DNA from: Todiramphus chloris collaris | Taxonomy: Eukaryota; Chordata; Aves; Coraciiformes; Alcedinidae | Length of the DNA: 64,000 bases | Reading direction: 5' to 3' | Assembly (NCBI GenBank): GCA_025345505.1 | Contig: JANVCC010000018.1 | Span: 56,710,570-56,774,569, forward strand | Shown here: positions 50,173 to 60,275 of the stretch, in pieces | Numbering within the stretch: the first letter of the stretch is position 1 | Layout: each line of letters opens with the position of its first letter | Program-made: the position numbers and the translations under genes | The notes under the pieces: model-generated | What the model was told of the DNA's origin: nothing | The model's database searches: none | What the model saw: the letters and a program-made list of their open reading frames with translations, nothing else

Positions 50173-52670
50173 TTCTGCTTTATTATCCTGTTCCTTATGT
50201 TGTGCCTACGCATGGCTATTCCAACAGGAGCCAAGCTGATCTGAAAGAGCTCACCAGGAAGGAGTAAGATTCCCACTGATTTCAGCACCCTCAGGGTGCT
50301 GTCCTGAAATGAACCATCCTACAACTCACGTTTCATTTTCTATGATCTGATACTGCCTGTGACAAGCAGATGCATTCGGAGTGAAAACTTCAAACCTTGT
50401 GATACTGCCTCTTTCCTCACCAGCCAGCAGAGAGATGTGTAAATTGCAGAGGAAACATGTGCCTCTCCACAGCTGCAGCAAAACTCACCATGGCTCTGGG
50501 GACCATCAGCAGAGGTCAAACCTTTTGTTTGCTAACCCATAATGCAGCTGGTGGTACAGAGTCAAAACCTCATCCCAGGAATGCTACACAAATAGCACAT
50601 GAGCTTTAAACTGTGGGCTCCACACACTTAATATACACAAGAAATTGGAGAAATGGAGGATAATTAGCAATGTTTTCACTGTTCCATGAGGAGAAGTGGA
50701 GAAGTGGCCCCAAGAGCCTTTTCAAAATCTGTTCTTAGGGGTGCTTTCTGCAATGGCAGTCTCTTGGCCAGGTCTCTGTGAAAGAGACCACATAAGTCTA
50801 GTTACTGCTTTTATGCCAGTCCTGCAGTGAAAAGTCCAATTCACAGACAAGAAAATGAAAGGTAATAAAATACAAAGCATCCTGTTAAAGGAAGCCTATG
50901 ATATGGATGAAGCCCCAAAATTTCTGTTAAGTAAATGTCTGGTTTATGTTTAAAGAAAAAAAGCTATATCACTTCTTAAACAGCTGCTGTGCAGACACAC
51001 TTCCCATCTTCACACCATATCAATGGGATTCCCTCTTCCCTTGTATCTTGCTCCTCTTCTTGGCTGGGGAATATGATCACCGCTGGCTCAAGATTTTCTG
51101 TGAAGTAAGTATATAAATATTCAGTTATACCTTGCCTACCTCGCAGATGAAGATGTGAACAAGAGCAGTAGAATAAAGGCCAGAGTGTCCTACTTGTTCA
51201 TAAGAATGCATAAGAGGAAGAAAATAACATTTGTATTTAAATGAAAATAAATCTTGCAGATTTGATGTCAGGACAAGCAGGTGTCCCTTTAAAGTACAGG
51301 AAAAGATGAATAGCATACTTGGTCTATATGATTATAAACAGGTTTTCTATGATCCTGAAATCTGATGAAATGTCTCTGCATGACAGCCTCAAGTGGCAAA
51401 TCTAGACAGAAATAACGTGATGGATAATTTGAGAAATACTGTTAAATAGACAAATATCAATAGTCGGTCATGTAAATGTCAAGATTACCTCCAGGAGAAG
51501 CATCTAGGCTTTTCAGACTGGGTGAAGGCACATGTACTGTCCTCACCATTAGTCTCTCACTGGTCTTTCATAAGTCTTTGACCACAAGCGAGCACTGAGC
51601 TGACAGAAGAGTCCTCACAGACTGTACAAGCCCTGCATTTCTCAGTCCTTGAAAGCTGTGCCGTAACTCTGTGGTAAAGGTATAAATATCGATTCTCAAA
51701 GTTGACCTGGCATCCTCAGTGGAAGGGCCCACTCAAAGTGGCTTACAACCTGAGTGATTTTCCCCCAAAATACTCATTCTGAGCTGCCCATCAGAGAAAA
51801 AACCTAGGATCTCACCCATTGTGCTGCCATCGTTCTTCAAGTTATGAAGAGTGCAGTTTAAAACAGTGTCGTAAATTTCTAACTTTTTTCTTTTTTTTCT
51901 GTATAGATCACAGAACAACTAGACATAAGGACCTGGTACCGTGCCCTTTGGCAATAACAGAAATGTTAGTGGCCCAGTGCAAGCAAACCTCCTATTGACT
52001 TGAAACACAACATTATATTAGTATCTCCTTATGCATGAAAATATGTCTGAGCAAATCGCATTAATCCTAGGGCTAATTAGAATTAGAGTAGTGCTCGAAG
52101 ATGGGGTTTAGACTTTAAAAACACATATTCAGAGAGTAAAAAATTCTTCACCAATTTTCCTATTGAGTGTTTGGGCTTCTTAAGTTACAGAGGCTACACA
52201 AATGTTGCCTGTCAAAATTGAGTTAGACCAAGCTGGTTTATTAAAACTGACTGTAAAAGTGACAAGTCATTGGTATGACATTAAAAGTAGTGAAGTTTGC
52301 TGTCCTAGAGATCTGAGCCAGATTTACTTGGAACAATTACAGGATTTCTTTTCTTTGTAGAGACACCTATCATCACAAATCTTCTAGGAATGAGATTTTT
52401 CTCTTAAAAGTCCCTACTTTGCTCTGAATCTTGGTAGAAAAGGGAATTACAAGGAACAAGAGAGATAAATAGATAGATAGTATGGACATAAGAAGTTCCT
52501 TTCCACAAGAAACCAGGATAAAATGATTAATTGCAACTTGCTGAGTAACGTAGTTTTATTGCCATTAGTTGTCCAAGGACAAAAAAGCCAAACAAACTTT
52601 AAGTGATCATTTTCCATCTTCTTGTTTCTGACTTGTCTTCTTGCCAATACAGATTTCCAGCACAACATAT
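50173..52670. other. Non-coding stretch, no gene seen
   Basis: Unique AT-rich sequence. A short GATA repeat (about three AGATA units) lies near 52465-52480. Nothing else recognised. Confidence 0.65.
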
Positions 52671-52745
52671 TGGCGGGGGGGGGGGGGAGGGGGGTGTGGT
52701 GGAGGGGGGGTGGGGTGGGAAGGGGGGGGGGAGGGGAGCAGCGGT
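52671..52745 (+). repeat. G-rich tract with multiple G runs (possible G-quadruplex)
   Basis: About 75 bases are mostly G on the plus strand. They include a 13-G run at 52675-52687 and further runs of 4-9 G separated by A, T or TGTGGTGGA, followed by GGTGGTGGTGAGG to about 52755. At least five runs of four or more G with short loops satisfy the usual intramolecular G-quadruplex pattern. It creates a false Gly-rich frame on the plus strand. No gene or promoter is seen next to it. Confidence 0.9.
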
Positions 52746-53354
52746 GGTGGTGAGGAGCTTCTCAGCTGATGCTCCAGGACTGAAGAATGCCTATTTCACT
52801 AGCATGAGTGCTACCTTCTCTGCTGCAGCTTTTGTCTGTAGTGTCCATTGCTCTGTTGGACATGGCGACAAAAGCTAAAAAGCTTCATCTTGCCAGTGAG
52901 GGGAGAGCAGCTGCTGATAAAGGGGATCATATGCTGGAAAAGGAATGAGTTTTTAAGTAATCTGGGCAATGACAGGCTTCAGGGCTCTGCAGCTTGTAAG
53001 CAGCATGGACACTCACTGACCTTGCTTTCTTTGCCTCATTTCACCTGATAAATGAGTGTGGTGCACTGGGAGTTCAGGTCTCCCCGCCCAGGGCGGTGCA
53101 AATCACTTCAGTGAAGGGATAATTGAGTAAGTGAGAGGATTTGCTCAGAGACCTTTCACATGGTTGCAGTTGGAGAGGGCAATCACTTCCCCAGTCTGTC
53201 TGGGCTCTGAAAGGTAAGTCAAATGGAGATCAATGCAGGCACTGACAGAATGACTAGAAATGAAAGGTGGAAAACCCCACAATGAACAGGCAGACCTGCA
53301 GCTGAAGTCAGCCATACTCTGGGGGCTGAACTCAGCTGCCAGCGTGCTGGCCAA

Positions 53355-53370
53355 GTGTGTGGCCACACAC
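53355..53370. repeat. 16-bp perfect palindrome
   Basis: GTGTGTGG followed by CCACACAC is its own reverse complement and sits in a GT-rich patch (53350-53397). It may be chance in low-complexity sequence. Confidence 0.9.
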
Positions 53371-55165
53371 CCTCAGCACGGTGTGAGTGTGTGTGGATAG
53401 AGCTCCCATTCCTTTGTCCAGGAAATCACAGGCAGAAATGTGCCGGCTTGCTATACCTCCTGCACATGCACCGTACAGATGGCCAGCACATGTGTGATCC
53501 GTGCATTGGGCTTGCTGGGCATATGCAGATAACTCTGTATGGCATGCACAGGCAGACCTTGATGTTTGACTGCGTCAGGAAGCATGAAGGAGCAGAGAAA
53601 GAGAGCAAGCCTGCAACCCTCTAACACAGCTCTGTAAATTAATGGTGCACCGTAATTACACCCATCTGCTAAGGAAGCCATCCGTAAAGCATGTGTTGAC
53701 CACTTACATACATTTTTATAGAAGCCCAATCAGCTGTTAACTACAGATTTCCTCTAGAAACAACCTGAAATTATATTCAGTGTGCATGTATGCTCTCACA
53801 GTGTCACGAATTGGACTGCCTGCGTGGGCCAGGTGGCAGTGTATGTTCCTGCTCACAGTGACTGGAGCGGAAACCCAAGGCTGATGCACACATGCACCAG
53901 TCACTCATCTTGGTTGTAAGGGTGTATGTAGGCACTGCCCAAGGGCCTTATGTTGGGCAGCAGTGACGCAGACTGTGCAGCATCCAGGAACCTGGAGCCA
54001 AGGGAGTGTCCAGTTTTGCCTTTACAAGTTACTTGGACAGAAGCCCTCAGGTTTATTTTTCGCTTTAGAAGTTTTGAGCTGTAAGGGTTAGGGTTTTATT
54101 TTCAGGAAAGAAAAAGGAAGGCTATCTTACATTCTACTGCATTCATTTGGGAAAGATAATTTCAGTGTTTTACCAGATTCAAGGTGATGTGGAAGTAAAC
54201 CAAGGAAAGTCGCTTGGGATTGTAGCTGAACAGTTCAGGTTTCAGTACAATAATAGACATTTCAACATGAAACCAAAAAAAATGTTAAACCTTGAAAGTT
54301 GCAGTAAATGGAATTGTCATCATCCAGTCAGTTTTTGTTCTAAACACCTTGACTCCTAGTGAAGTCAATAAGAAATGAAGGTGCTGAACTATTACAGGAT
54401 TCAGCTTATAATGGTGCGGGACACATTCAGCACAGGCTGCTGGTTATGGCTATTCTTCATGAACAGTTATTCATTATATTCAAATGTAACTTAAACATGT
54501 GCCAGAAATTTTGTAGAGACTAATCCTTGGAGAAATGGGCTCAGGACCAAATCTTTACACTAATGATAATCCTTTAGAATAAAATACTCTGTGTTTCAGG
54601 CCATGAGAACATGAGAGCCTCTCCTTGGCTCTCACCTTCTAAAGAAAGAGATGAAATTTAAGTTTCATGAACATTAGTGCAAGTAATTCAATGCTATAAC
54701 AATAGCAAGCCTATACTATTGCATCTAGTGAAAATTCATGAGGAAAAGTAACATGTCCAGACACAGGTTTTATTAAAGATCTGATTCTGCACACATACTT
54801 ATGCAGGTAAGTAGCTTTTAATCATTTGATAGATCCAAAGAAATCAATAACCCTACTCACACAGCAGAATGGATTTGCATGCGTGATGTACTGGCAGATG
54901 ACAAGTGATAATTTTATGTTTATACTAATCTATGTAGTATTTAGACATACCTGTGGCTTGAAAATGTCTTGAGTAATTTGTCATTTCTCAATATGTCACC
55001 TTCTTTTGGTAAGCACTCTAATCTCAAATATAAAGTCATAAAGAGAAGGTAGCTCAAGACTGGAAAAAACCTAGATCTCAAATTATTAAAACTGTCAACA
55101 GTTCCAGAGTGTTTAATCTTTAAAATGCCAGATAAGTGTCATGCCATGTACTAATCATTCTATAT

Positions 55166-55185
55166 AGTAAAATAATTATTTTACT
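55166..55185. repeat. 20-bp perfect AT-rich palindrome
   Basis: AGTAAAATAA followed by TTATTTTACT reads identically on both strands with no loop. No terminal inverted repeats or related copies are visible nearby, so there is no evidence that it marks a transposon. Confidence 0.92.
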
Positions 55186-56840
55186 GGTTTATTAACATGG
55201 CCTTAAAATAAATAGCTTGTAGTGATTAAAACAAATTAGTGCACTTTAGCTGAGCGATGGAAATAAAATTAACATTTGGAAATGTTATGACTAACATGGC
55301 TGTTGTGCAGCTTTCAGTGTTGGCGCTGTGAGGGTACAGGCTGGGCAGTGGGAAGAACAGCTGACTGTATAAATCCTGTCTTCATGCTGCTGCTCCTCTC
55401 AGCCTGGCTGGTAGACAGCCTTGATCTGCAGGTTTCCCACCCCAGCTGCTGCCTGGTGCATTGCACAAGGCAGTTATCCAGGTTAAACCCAGGTTTGGGT
55501 TCCAAAAGAACTGAGTTCAGTAAAGCTGCTGCCTGCATCCCTTCTGTGAAGCATACTGAGAAACGTAATTGAGGGCTTCTGCCCTAAGTGAGCTCATTGA
55601 TAGAGTTGCTGCTTCCAGCTCTAGGGTGCAAACTACTTGCAGATTTTTGCTTACTTGGCTGTTTGAATATCCAGGATATTGAGCTGTGGGTTTCTTGGAA
55701 GACCAGCTAACTCAGACCCCAAGCAGACTGGCTCCTTGCTGACCCTGTTCAGCTTGAAGACTTTCTTCACTGTGTCTCACACCCAAAAATATTGAGAAGT
55801 TTCTTAGAAGACACAATCCTTTTCTTATACAGGCCTGTTCTTTTATATATACGCAGCTAGATCCGACCATTTGTTTATTTTTCTTTTTTGCATAAAAAGA
55901 TTAAAAAATAAGTTAGAAAGAAGGCTTGTGGCTTTGTTGTAGTTTGGGGTTTTTTCCCTTTTCTGTAGATTAAGATGCTGGGTTGGTAGCATTCTGTTTG
56001 GTAGTCCTTATGGAGGACATGTGTTCACCTTCATCCGGGTAGGAATATTCAGTAGGAACTTGTTTGTGCAAAAAAATTAAATAACTATATTTAACATCAA
56101 TCTTTACTAGTCCTCTCTCTTGCTATTATCAGTTAGCATGCTCCAGGCATCATGGAACACATTAATATTAAAGAGCAATTGTTAACATTTTGATGTTTTG
56201 TCAGCACTTTGTGTCAAAACATCTTCCTACTGGGATGCAGCGTGATGACACTGTGTCAAAATAGAATATCATCACCCTGTGCTAAAATGCTGCAATGTGA
56301 TGACATTTAGATCTACACGCTCCAAGAGCTATTTGTACCACAAAGTAAAGCCTTTCTTAAACTGGTGATGGTACCTGGCTGGAGAGCAAGTCTGTGAGGT
56401 AAAGATGCAGCATATAAACAATACGTAAGAAAGACAAAAAATATGTTTTAGGAGATCAAAAGAGCCTGTACAAAAAATCAGGAGACAAGATTTCTTAACA
56501 CTGCATACTAGGCATTAAACATACCCATAGTTACTTGAAGCCCAGGTTAAAAACACCTGTTTCAACAGAATCCCTGTTTATCAATACTGATTATTCACTG
56601 ACTCCTTGAAAAACTGATTTTAAAGTTGTAAATTTTAAAATAAGAAAGTTCTCCTTGAAAGGGAAAGCAAATTCATGATAATCTTTTCTTTATACCATCT
56701 TTTATTCCCCTCAAATAATTGGAACAAACTGGCTTCAATGTCACAAAATTTTTAAAGGTAGCGTTGAAGGAAAGTAGGATGTCAAAATCTGGAGGAAAAA
56801 CAGTTCTGCCTGGAAAGCTTCAGTTTACAAAGTATATTTT

Positions 56841-56892
56841 GAAGTAAGAAATTATTTCAAGAAAGTAGTAGTGAAGTAAGAAAGTATTTCAA
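56841..56892. repeat. Direct repeat, 20-bp unit spaced 32 bp
   Basis: GAAGTAAGAAATTATTTCAA at 56841 recurs as GAAGTAAGAAAGTATTTCAA at 56873, with one difference. GAAAGTAGTAGT lies between them. It looks like a two-copy tandem duplication with partial decay. Confidence 0.85.
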
Positions 56893-58657
56893 CTTCTAGT
56901 TGCTGTTGAAAATCAAACTAAAATATTATAAGAGGTGTTGTGAAAAAGAAACAAGCTAAAATATTCTAAGAACATTTAATGAACTGAAAATATTTTACAC
57001 TGCTTTAAAATATTTGCGTGTCCTGCTGTATTTCAACAAAAACAAATGTGATGTTCTGTCTGATAGAAATGAAGGTACATAGGTCTATCCTTTCCACAGG
57101 AGCTCAGTATTTTCTACTTTTATCTTTCAGAGAATTACCAATCATCCTAGATAATACAGAGACCATGAACTCAGAAAAATTTGACTATTTCCTGTAGTCT
57201 TGAAGACCTCAGTTAAGACCATGCTTGTGCAACTTTTATATGTCTATTGTTCTACTGATTCTAAATAAATTTCTCCAAGAATGTACCAGACCAATGTCAG
57301 CAGAACAAATCCTTTAGCTTCCAGTGCTACACTTCCAGCTCCTAGTGAGGTCAGCAGGAATTGCAGCTGCTGTGGCCCTCTTGGGAGTGGGCCCCTTTTC
57401 TTCACACAAAGAATTTTGCTGAAACAACAACAAGGAAGTTTTGAGATTTAGTAATCAACATATGTCGTACCATTTCAACATCATTTTTGTGCATCCATTT
57501 TGAAGGCAGCCTAGATGTTCAGCCAATGATGCAGCTGGCCCTTTTCCAACCTAAACAACATGACCTCTTCAGCTTTAACATTCTTGCAGGCTCTCACAGG
57601 TTGGGAGGTAATGTGTAATCAGGTACGTGAGCCCATATTACATATTGGCAAATTTCTCCCCCTGGAAAAAGAAAATATTATAGCCATAGGACATTATAAT
57701 TATTTTCAATGTGGTTAAATTTAAGGAGTGAATTAATCCCCAGTGTGATCTTATTGATTTGAATAGAGTTATACAGGAATGAATGTGGTCTCAGAGAATT
57801 ACATCCATAAATATAGCAAGTTACAGAGTTGTTGTTTCTGCATATTAAATCCTGATCCTAAATTCTGCTCACAGTTCTACATTTTACTTGAGCTACTCTT
57901 CAAGTACCAAATGAGCTACTCAATGAAATACCATGTAACTAAGATAAATTAGAGCTGTGTTCCTAGAAGAGGATGGTGTGTTCCCCACACCTCACACAAT
58001 TGTCATCCTTTAGTTCCCTGACAAGTACTCAATGGATGCATCTAGAGAGTGGGGCTTTGCAGCAGTCTGATTGCCAGTTTAGCAGGAAAGAGGGAGGAAA
58101 GGACAGACATATCCATGGTCCCATAGAGATGCTCCAGATTTGGTTCTGGGATTCACTTCCAGGTCCCACAGGTTAGACATAACCAAAAATACAAGCCTTG
58201 TCTTCCTACCTATTTAATACCATTGTTCAGTGGGAATGCCTTATTTGTTATTTTCTTAATCTCAGCAGAAATCTCAGTTATTGGACAGCTTTGGTCTGCA
58301 CAAGTAATTTTTGTAAAAAGAAGTGTTTGGACATTTAGGCTGTTCTCTAAAACTCCTGACATCCTAGTTAATTATGGTAGAAATGGAGACAGCTATGGAG
58401 AAAAGACCAGTTAAACCCCAGCAACCCCCAGCAACCTATTCCTGAACAAATCCTGAGTACTGTGGAAGAAATCCATCGTCAAGATGCCCACCAACATTTT
58501 TCTTTCATGAAATTATTATACTGTTTTCCAAACCAGGTTTCACTGGGACCATTGTTTTAGCTTGAAGAAAATGTCCCTCTTCAAGCACTTCTGCAAGCAG
58601 AAAATGAAACCTCCTGGGAGAAATCACCTGGCAGGGCAGTACTGGAAACAGATGATA

Positions 58658-58674
58658 TCCAAGAGGTCTTGGAC
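58658..58674. repeat. Near-palindromic 17-bp repeat, copy 1
   Basis: TCCAAGAGGTCTTGGAC occurs here and again, identically, at 59541-59557, 883 bases away. The first 16 bases form an inverted repeat, TCCAAGA-GG-TCTTGGA. Partial similarity extends about 14 bases upstream of both copies. Confidence 0.85.
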
Positions 58675-59285
58675 ATATCTCTGTGTGAGCAAAGGCTTCT
58701 TTGATGCTGTCTCATTGAGGAACCAGCAGGGAAGCCTCCAAACATTGTCTTCATGGGTTGTCACCATGTTTTTCCACCTTCTTTTCCTCCATATACTTGT
58801 TCAGTATCTCTGAAAACAAACCTGACTATAATCAGGTAGTGATAAAGCTTCAAAAAGGAAGTGAGAGAGATTTATTGGTTAGAGTTTGTGAAAAAAAGAA
58901 AGAGAAAGGAGGACTAATGAGCGAAGGCCTATATGAGAAAAAGCTACGTAACAGTGCTCCTAGTGATTTTTAGTGATAGAATGGAGCACACTATTGGGTA
59001 ACATATATATGAAATGAGGTAGATAATAATCATCTCTCTCTCCTTGTCCCATGGTTCAAATAAAGTTATTAAGAAGCTCATTACTCTTTTGCAAATTTGG
59101 GAGAGCCTCGCATTAGAAGATTTAAGAAAGTAGAGTTTTTAATGGGTTATTTTATATGCTGCAAGTTTTCGTATCAGTCAGTGCTGGGTTTCCGGTCCCT
59201 GGTGTATTCAGTCATTGGTGGGGAGAACATAAATTAAGTGCATGCCCATAGCTGCCCCATCCCATGGTGAAAGTTTGTAAACTAA

Positions 59286-59311
59286 GGGGGGGGGGGGGGG
59301 GGGGGGGGGGG
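59286..59311 (+). repeat. G26 homopolymer
   Basis: Twenty-six consecutive G lie between ACTAA and CAGAACTGAG. Its true length is hard to determine by any sequencing method, so the stated number may not be exact. It can fold as a G-quadruplex. It lies 248 bases upstream of a solo LTR. Confidence 0.97.
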
Positions 59312-59559
59312 CAGAACTGAGCAACCAAACATGTAGCTTCTAACTTTCCTCTAAAATGTCAAGATCTCTTTTTAAGCATCTGCAAAGCTGTGGAAACAAA
59401 CAATCTACTTTTAAGTATGTGGCTTGACAGGAGGCCTGTGAGCTGGATCTGTCAATTCACTCCAGGCAACTCTCAGAGATACTCTACTTTGTGTGCTGGG
59501 GAGCTGAAAGAGATGAAAATGACGTAGGAAAGAGACAATGTCCAAGAGGTCTTGGACCC
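59312..59559. other. Short non-coding interval before an LTR
   Basis: No gene. It includes the second copy of the 17-bp near-palindromic repeat at 59541-59557, ending two bases before the LTR's TG start. Confidence 0.7.
59541..59557. repeat. Near-palindromic 17-bp repeat, copy 2
   Basis: Identical to 58658-58674. The hexamer ATGTCC at 59538-59543 overlaps its start and recurs at 60030-60035, directly after the LTR, so the true 5' edge of the inserted element is uncertain. Confidence 0.85.
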
Positions 59560-60029
59560 TGTAGTGGGTCTGGCTGAGCTGCTTTTCCCCACCCAGCCCT
59601 CACGCTGCAGCACTGGGAGCTGGAGGGTGTTGATAACACACCCGTGTTACGACTGCCAGTGCTCACACGGCACCAGAGGATGGGGGGGCAAGATGGGGGA
59701 GAGGATACAGCCGACCTGGGCTGACCAGTGGGCTATTTCATACCATATGATGTCAGCTCAACCATAAAGGGAGAGGGCAGGAGGAGGATGGAGGAGCATT
59801 CTGCTTTGTCCTCCAAGCGGCTGCTACGTGTTCCTGGAGCCCTGCTTCCTGGACTCGGCCCGACATCGCCTGCGGACGGGAAGTAGAGAATAACATCTTG
59901 TCTATCATAACCCACACCCCTTTGCTTTGCGTCTTATTCTCTCCCTGCGTGCCGTGCTGAAGGGGGTCGGGGGGAGTGATAGAAGGGCTTGGTGGGCACC
60001 TGGTGCCGTGCCAGGGTCAACCCACCACA
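59560..60029 (+). mobile_element. Solo LTR of an avian endogenous retrovirus
   Basis: It begins TGTAGTGGGTCTGGC and ends CAGGGTCAACCCACCACA, so the ends are inverted repeats (TGTAGTGGGT against TGTGGTGGGT). Inside, CTGACCAGTGGGCTATTTCAT (about 59721-59741) aligns with the U3 block of the 40.46 kb LTR (CTGACCAATGAGGTATTCCAT), followed by CATATGATGTCA and a TATA-like CATAAA at 59763. The downstream half is GC- and CpG-rich, as R/U5 of such LTRs often is. It is 470 bp with no internal viral sequence beside it, so I read it as a solo LTR in plus orientation. A clean target duplication is not seen at the TG/CA edges (GACCC against ATGTC). Confidence 0.82.
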
Positions 60030-60222
60030 ATGTCCTCATGTGAGTATTTTCCCTGGCAACCACCTCCAAAATCCCAAAGGGAAGATGAGGCCATTCTGTG
60101 AAGCAGCATCATTGTCTGTACCATGCCTGTAAGTGATACCCAAGACAAAGTGTCTGGCACCCAAAATTAAAATACTGGATTCTCAATACCCTCTTTGAAA
60201 GGTTAGATACTGGTGAAATTAG
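60030..60222. other. Short non-coding interval between LTR pieces
   Basis: Contains 193 bases of unique sequence with no viral gene remnant seen, so the two flanking LTR pieces do not form one provirus. Confidence 0.6.
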
Positions 60223-60275
60223 TGTTGTGGTTTAACCCAGCAGGCATCTAATACCAAAAACCCACCTCACTGGCT
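60223..60275 (-). mobile_element. Fragment of a second ERVL-type LTR (U5 end), antisense
   Basis: TGTTGTGGTTTAACCCAGCA, GGCATCTAATACCA and then CACTGGCTC match the reverse complement of the terminal U5 of common avian ERVL LTRs (remembered as TGTCGTGGTTTAACCCCAGC, CGGCAACTAAGCACCA). The match fades after about 35-50 bases, and I see no polyadenylation signal or U3 in what follows, so this is a truncated or heavily decayed piece. The terminal TG at 60223 looks like a genuine element edge. Confidence 0.65.

Larger units (their letters stand above)
52746..59285. other. Long non-coding stretch with small palindromes, no gene
   Basis: No supported gene. Notable small items are the palindromes GTGTGTGGCCACACAC (53355-53370) and AGTAAAATAATTATTTTACT (55166-55185), clustered repeated words at 56211-56305, a 32-bp-spaced direct repeat at 56841-56892 and one member of a near-palindromic repeat at 58658-58674. 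The interval 53800-54010 has slightly raised CpG but no identifiable feature. Confidence 0.6.

Noticed and set aside
52603..52878. Gly-rich 91-codon frame
   Set aside because: Produced by the G-rich tract; no start context or homologous domain.
59560..60275. A provirus bounded by the two LTR pieces
   Set aside because: The pieces belong to different LTR types, are in opposite orientation and have no viral coding sequence between them.
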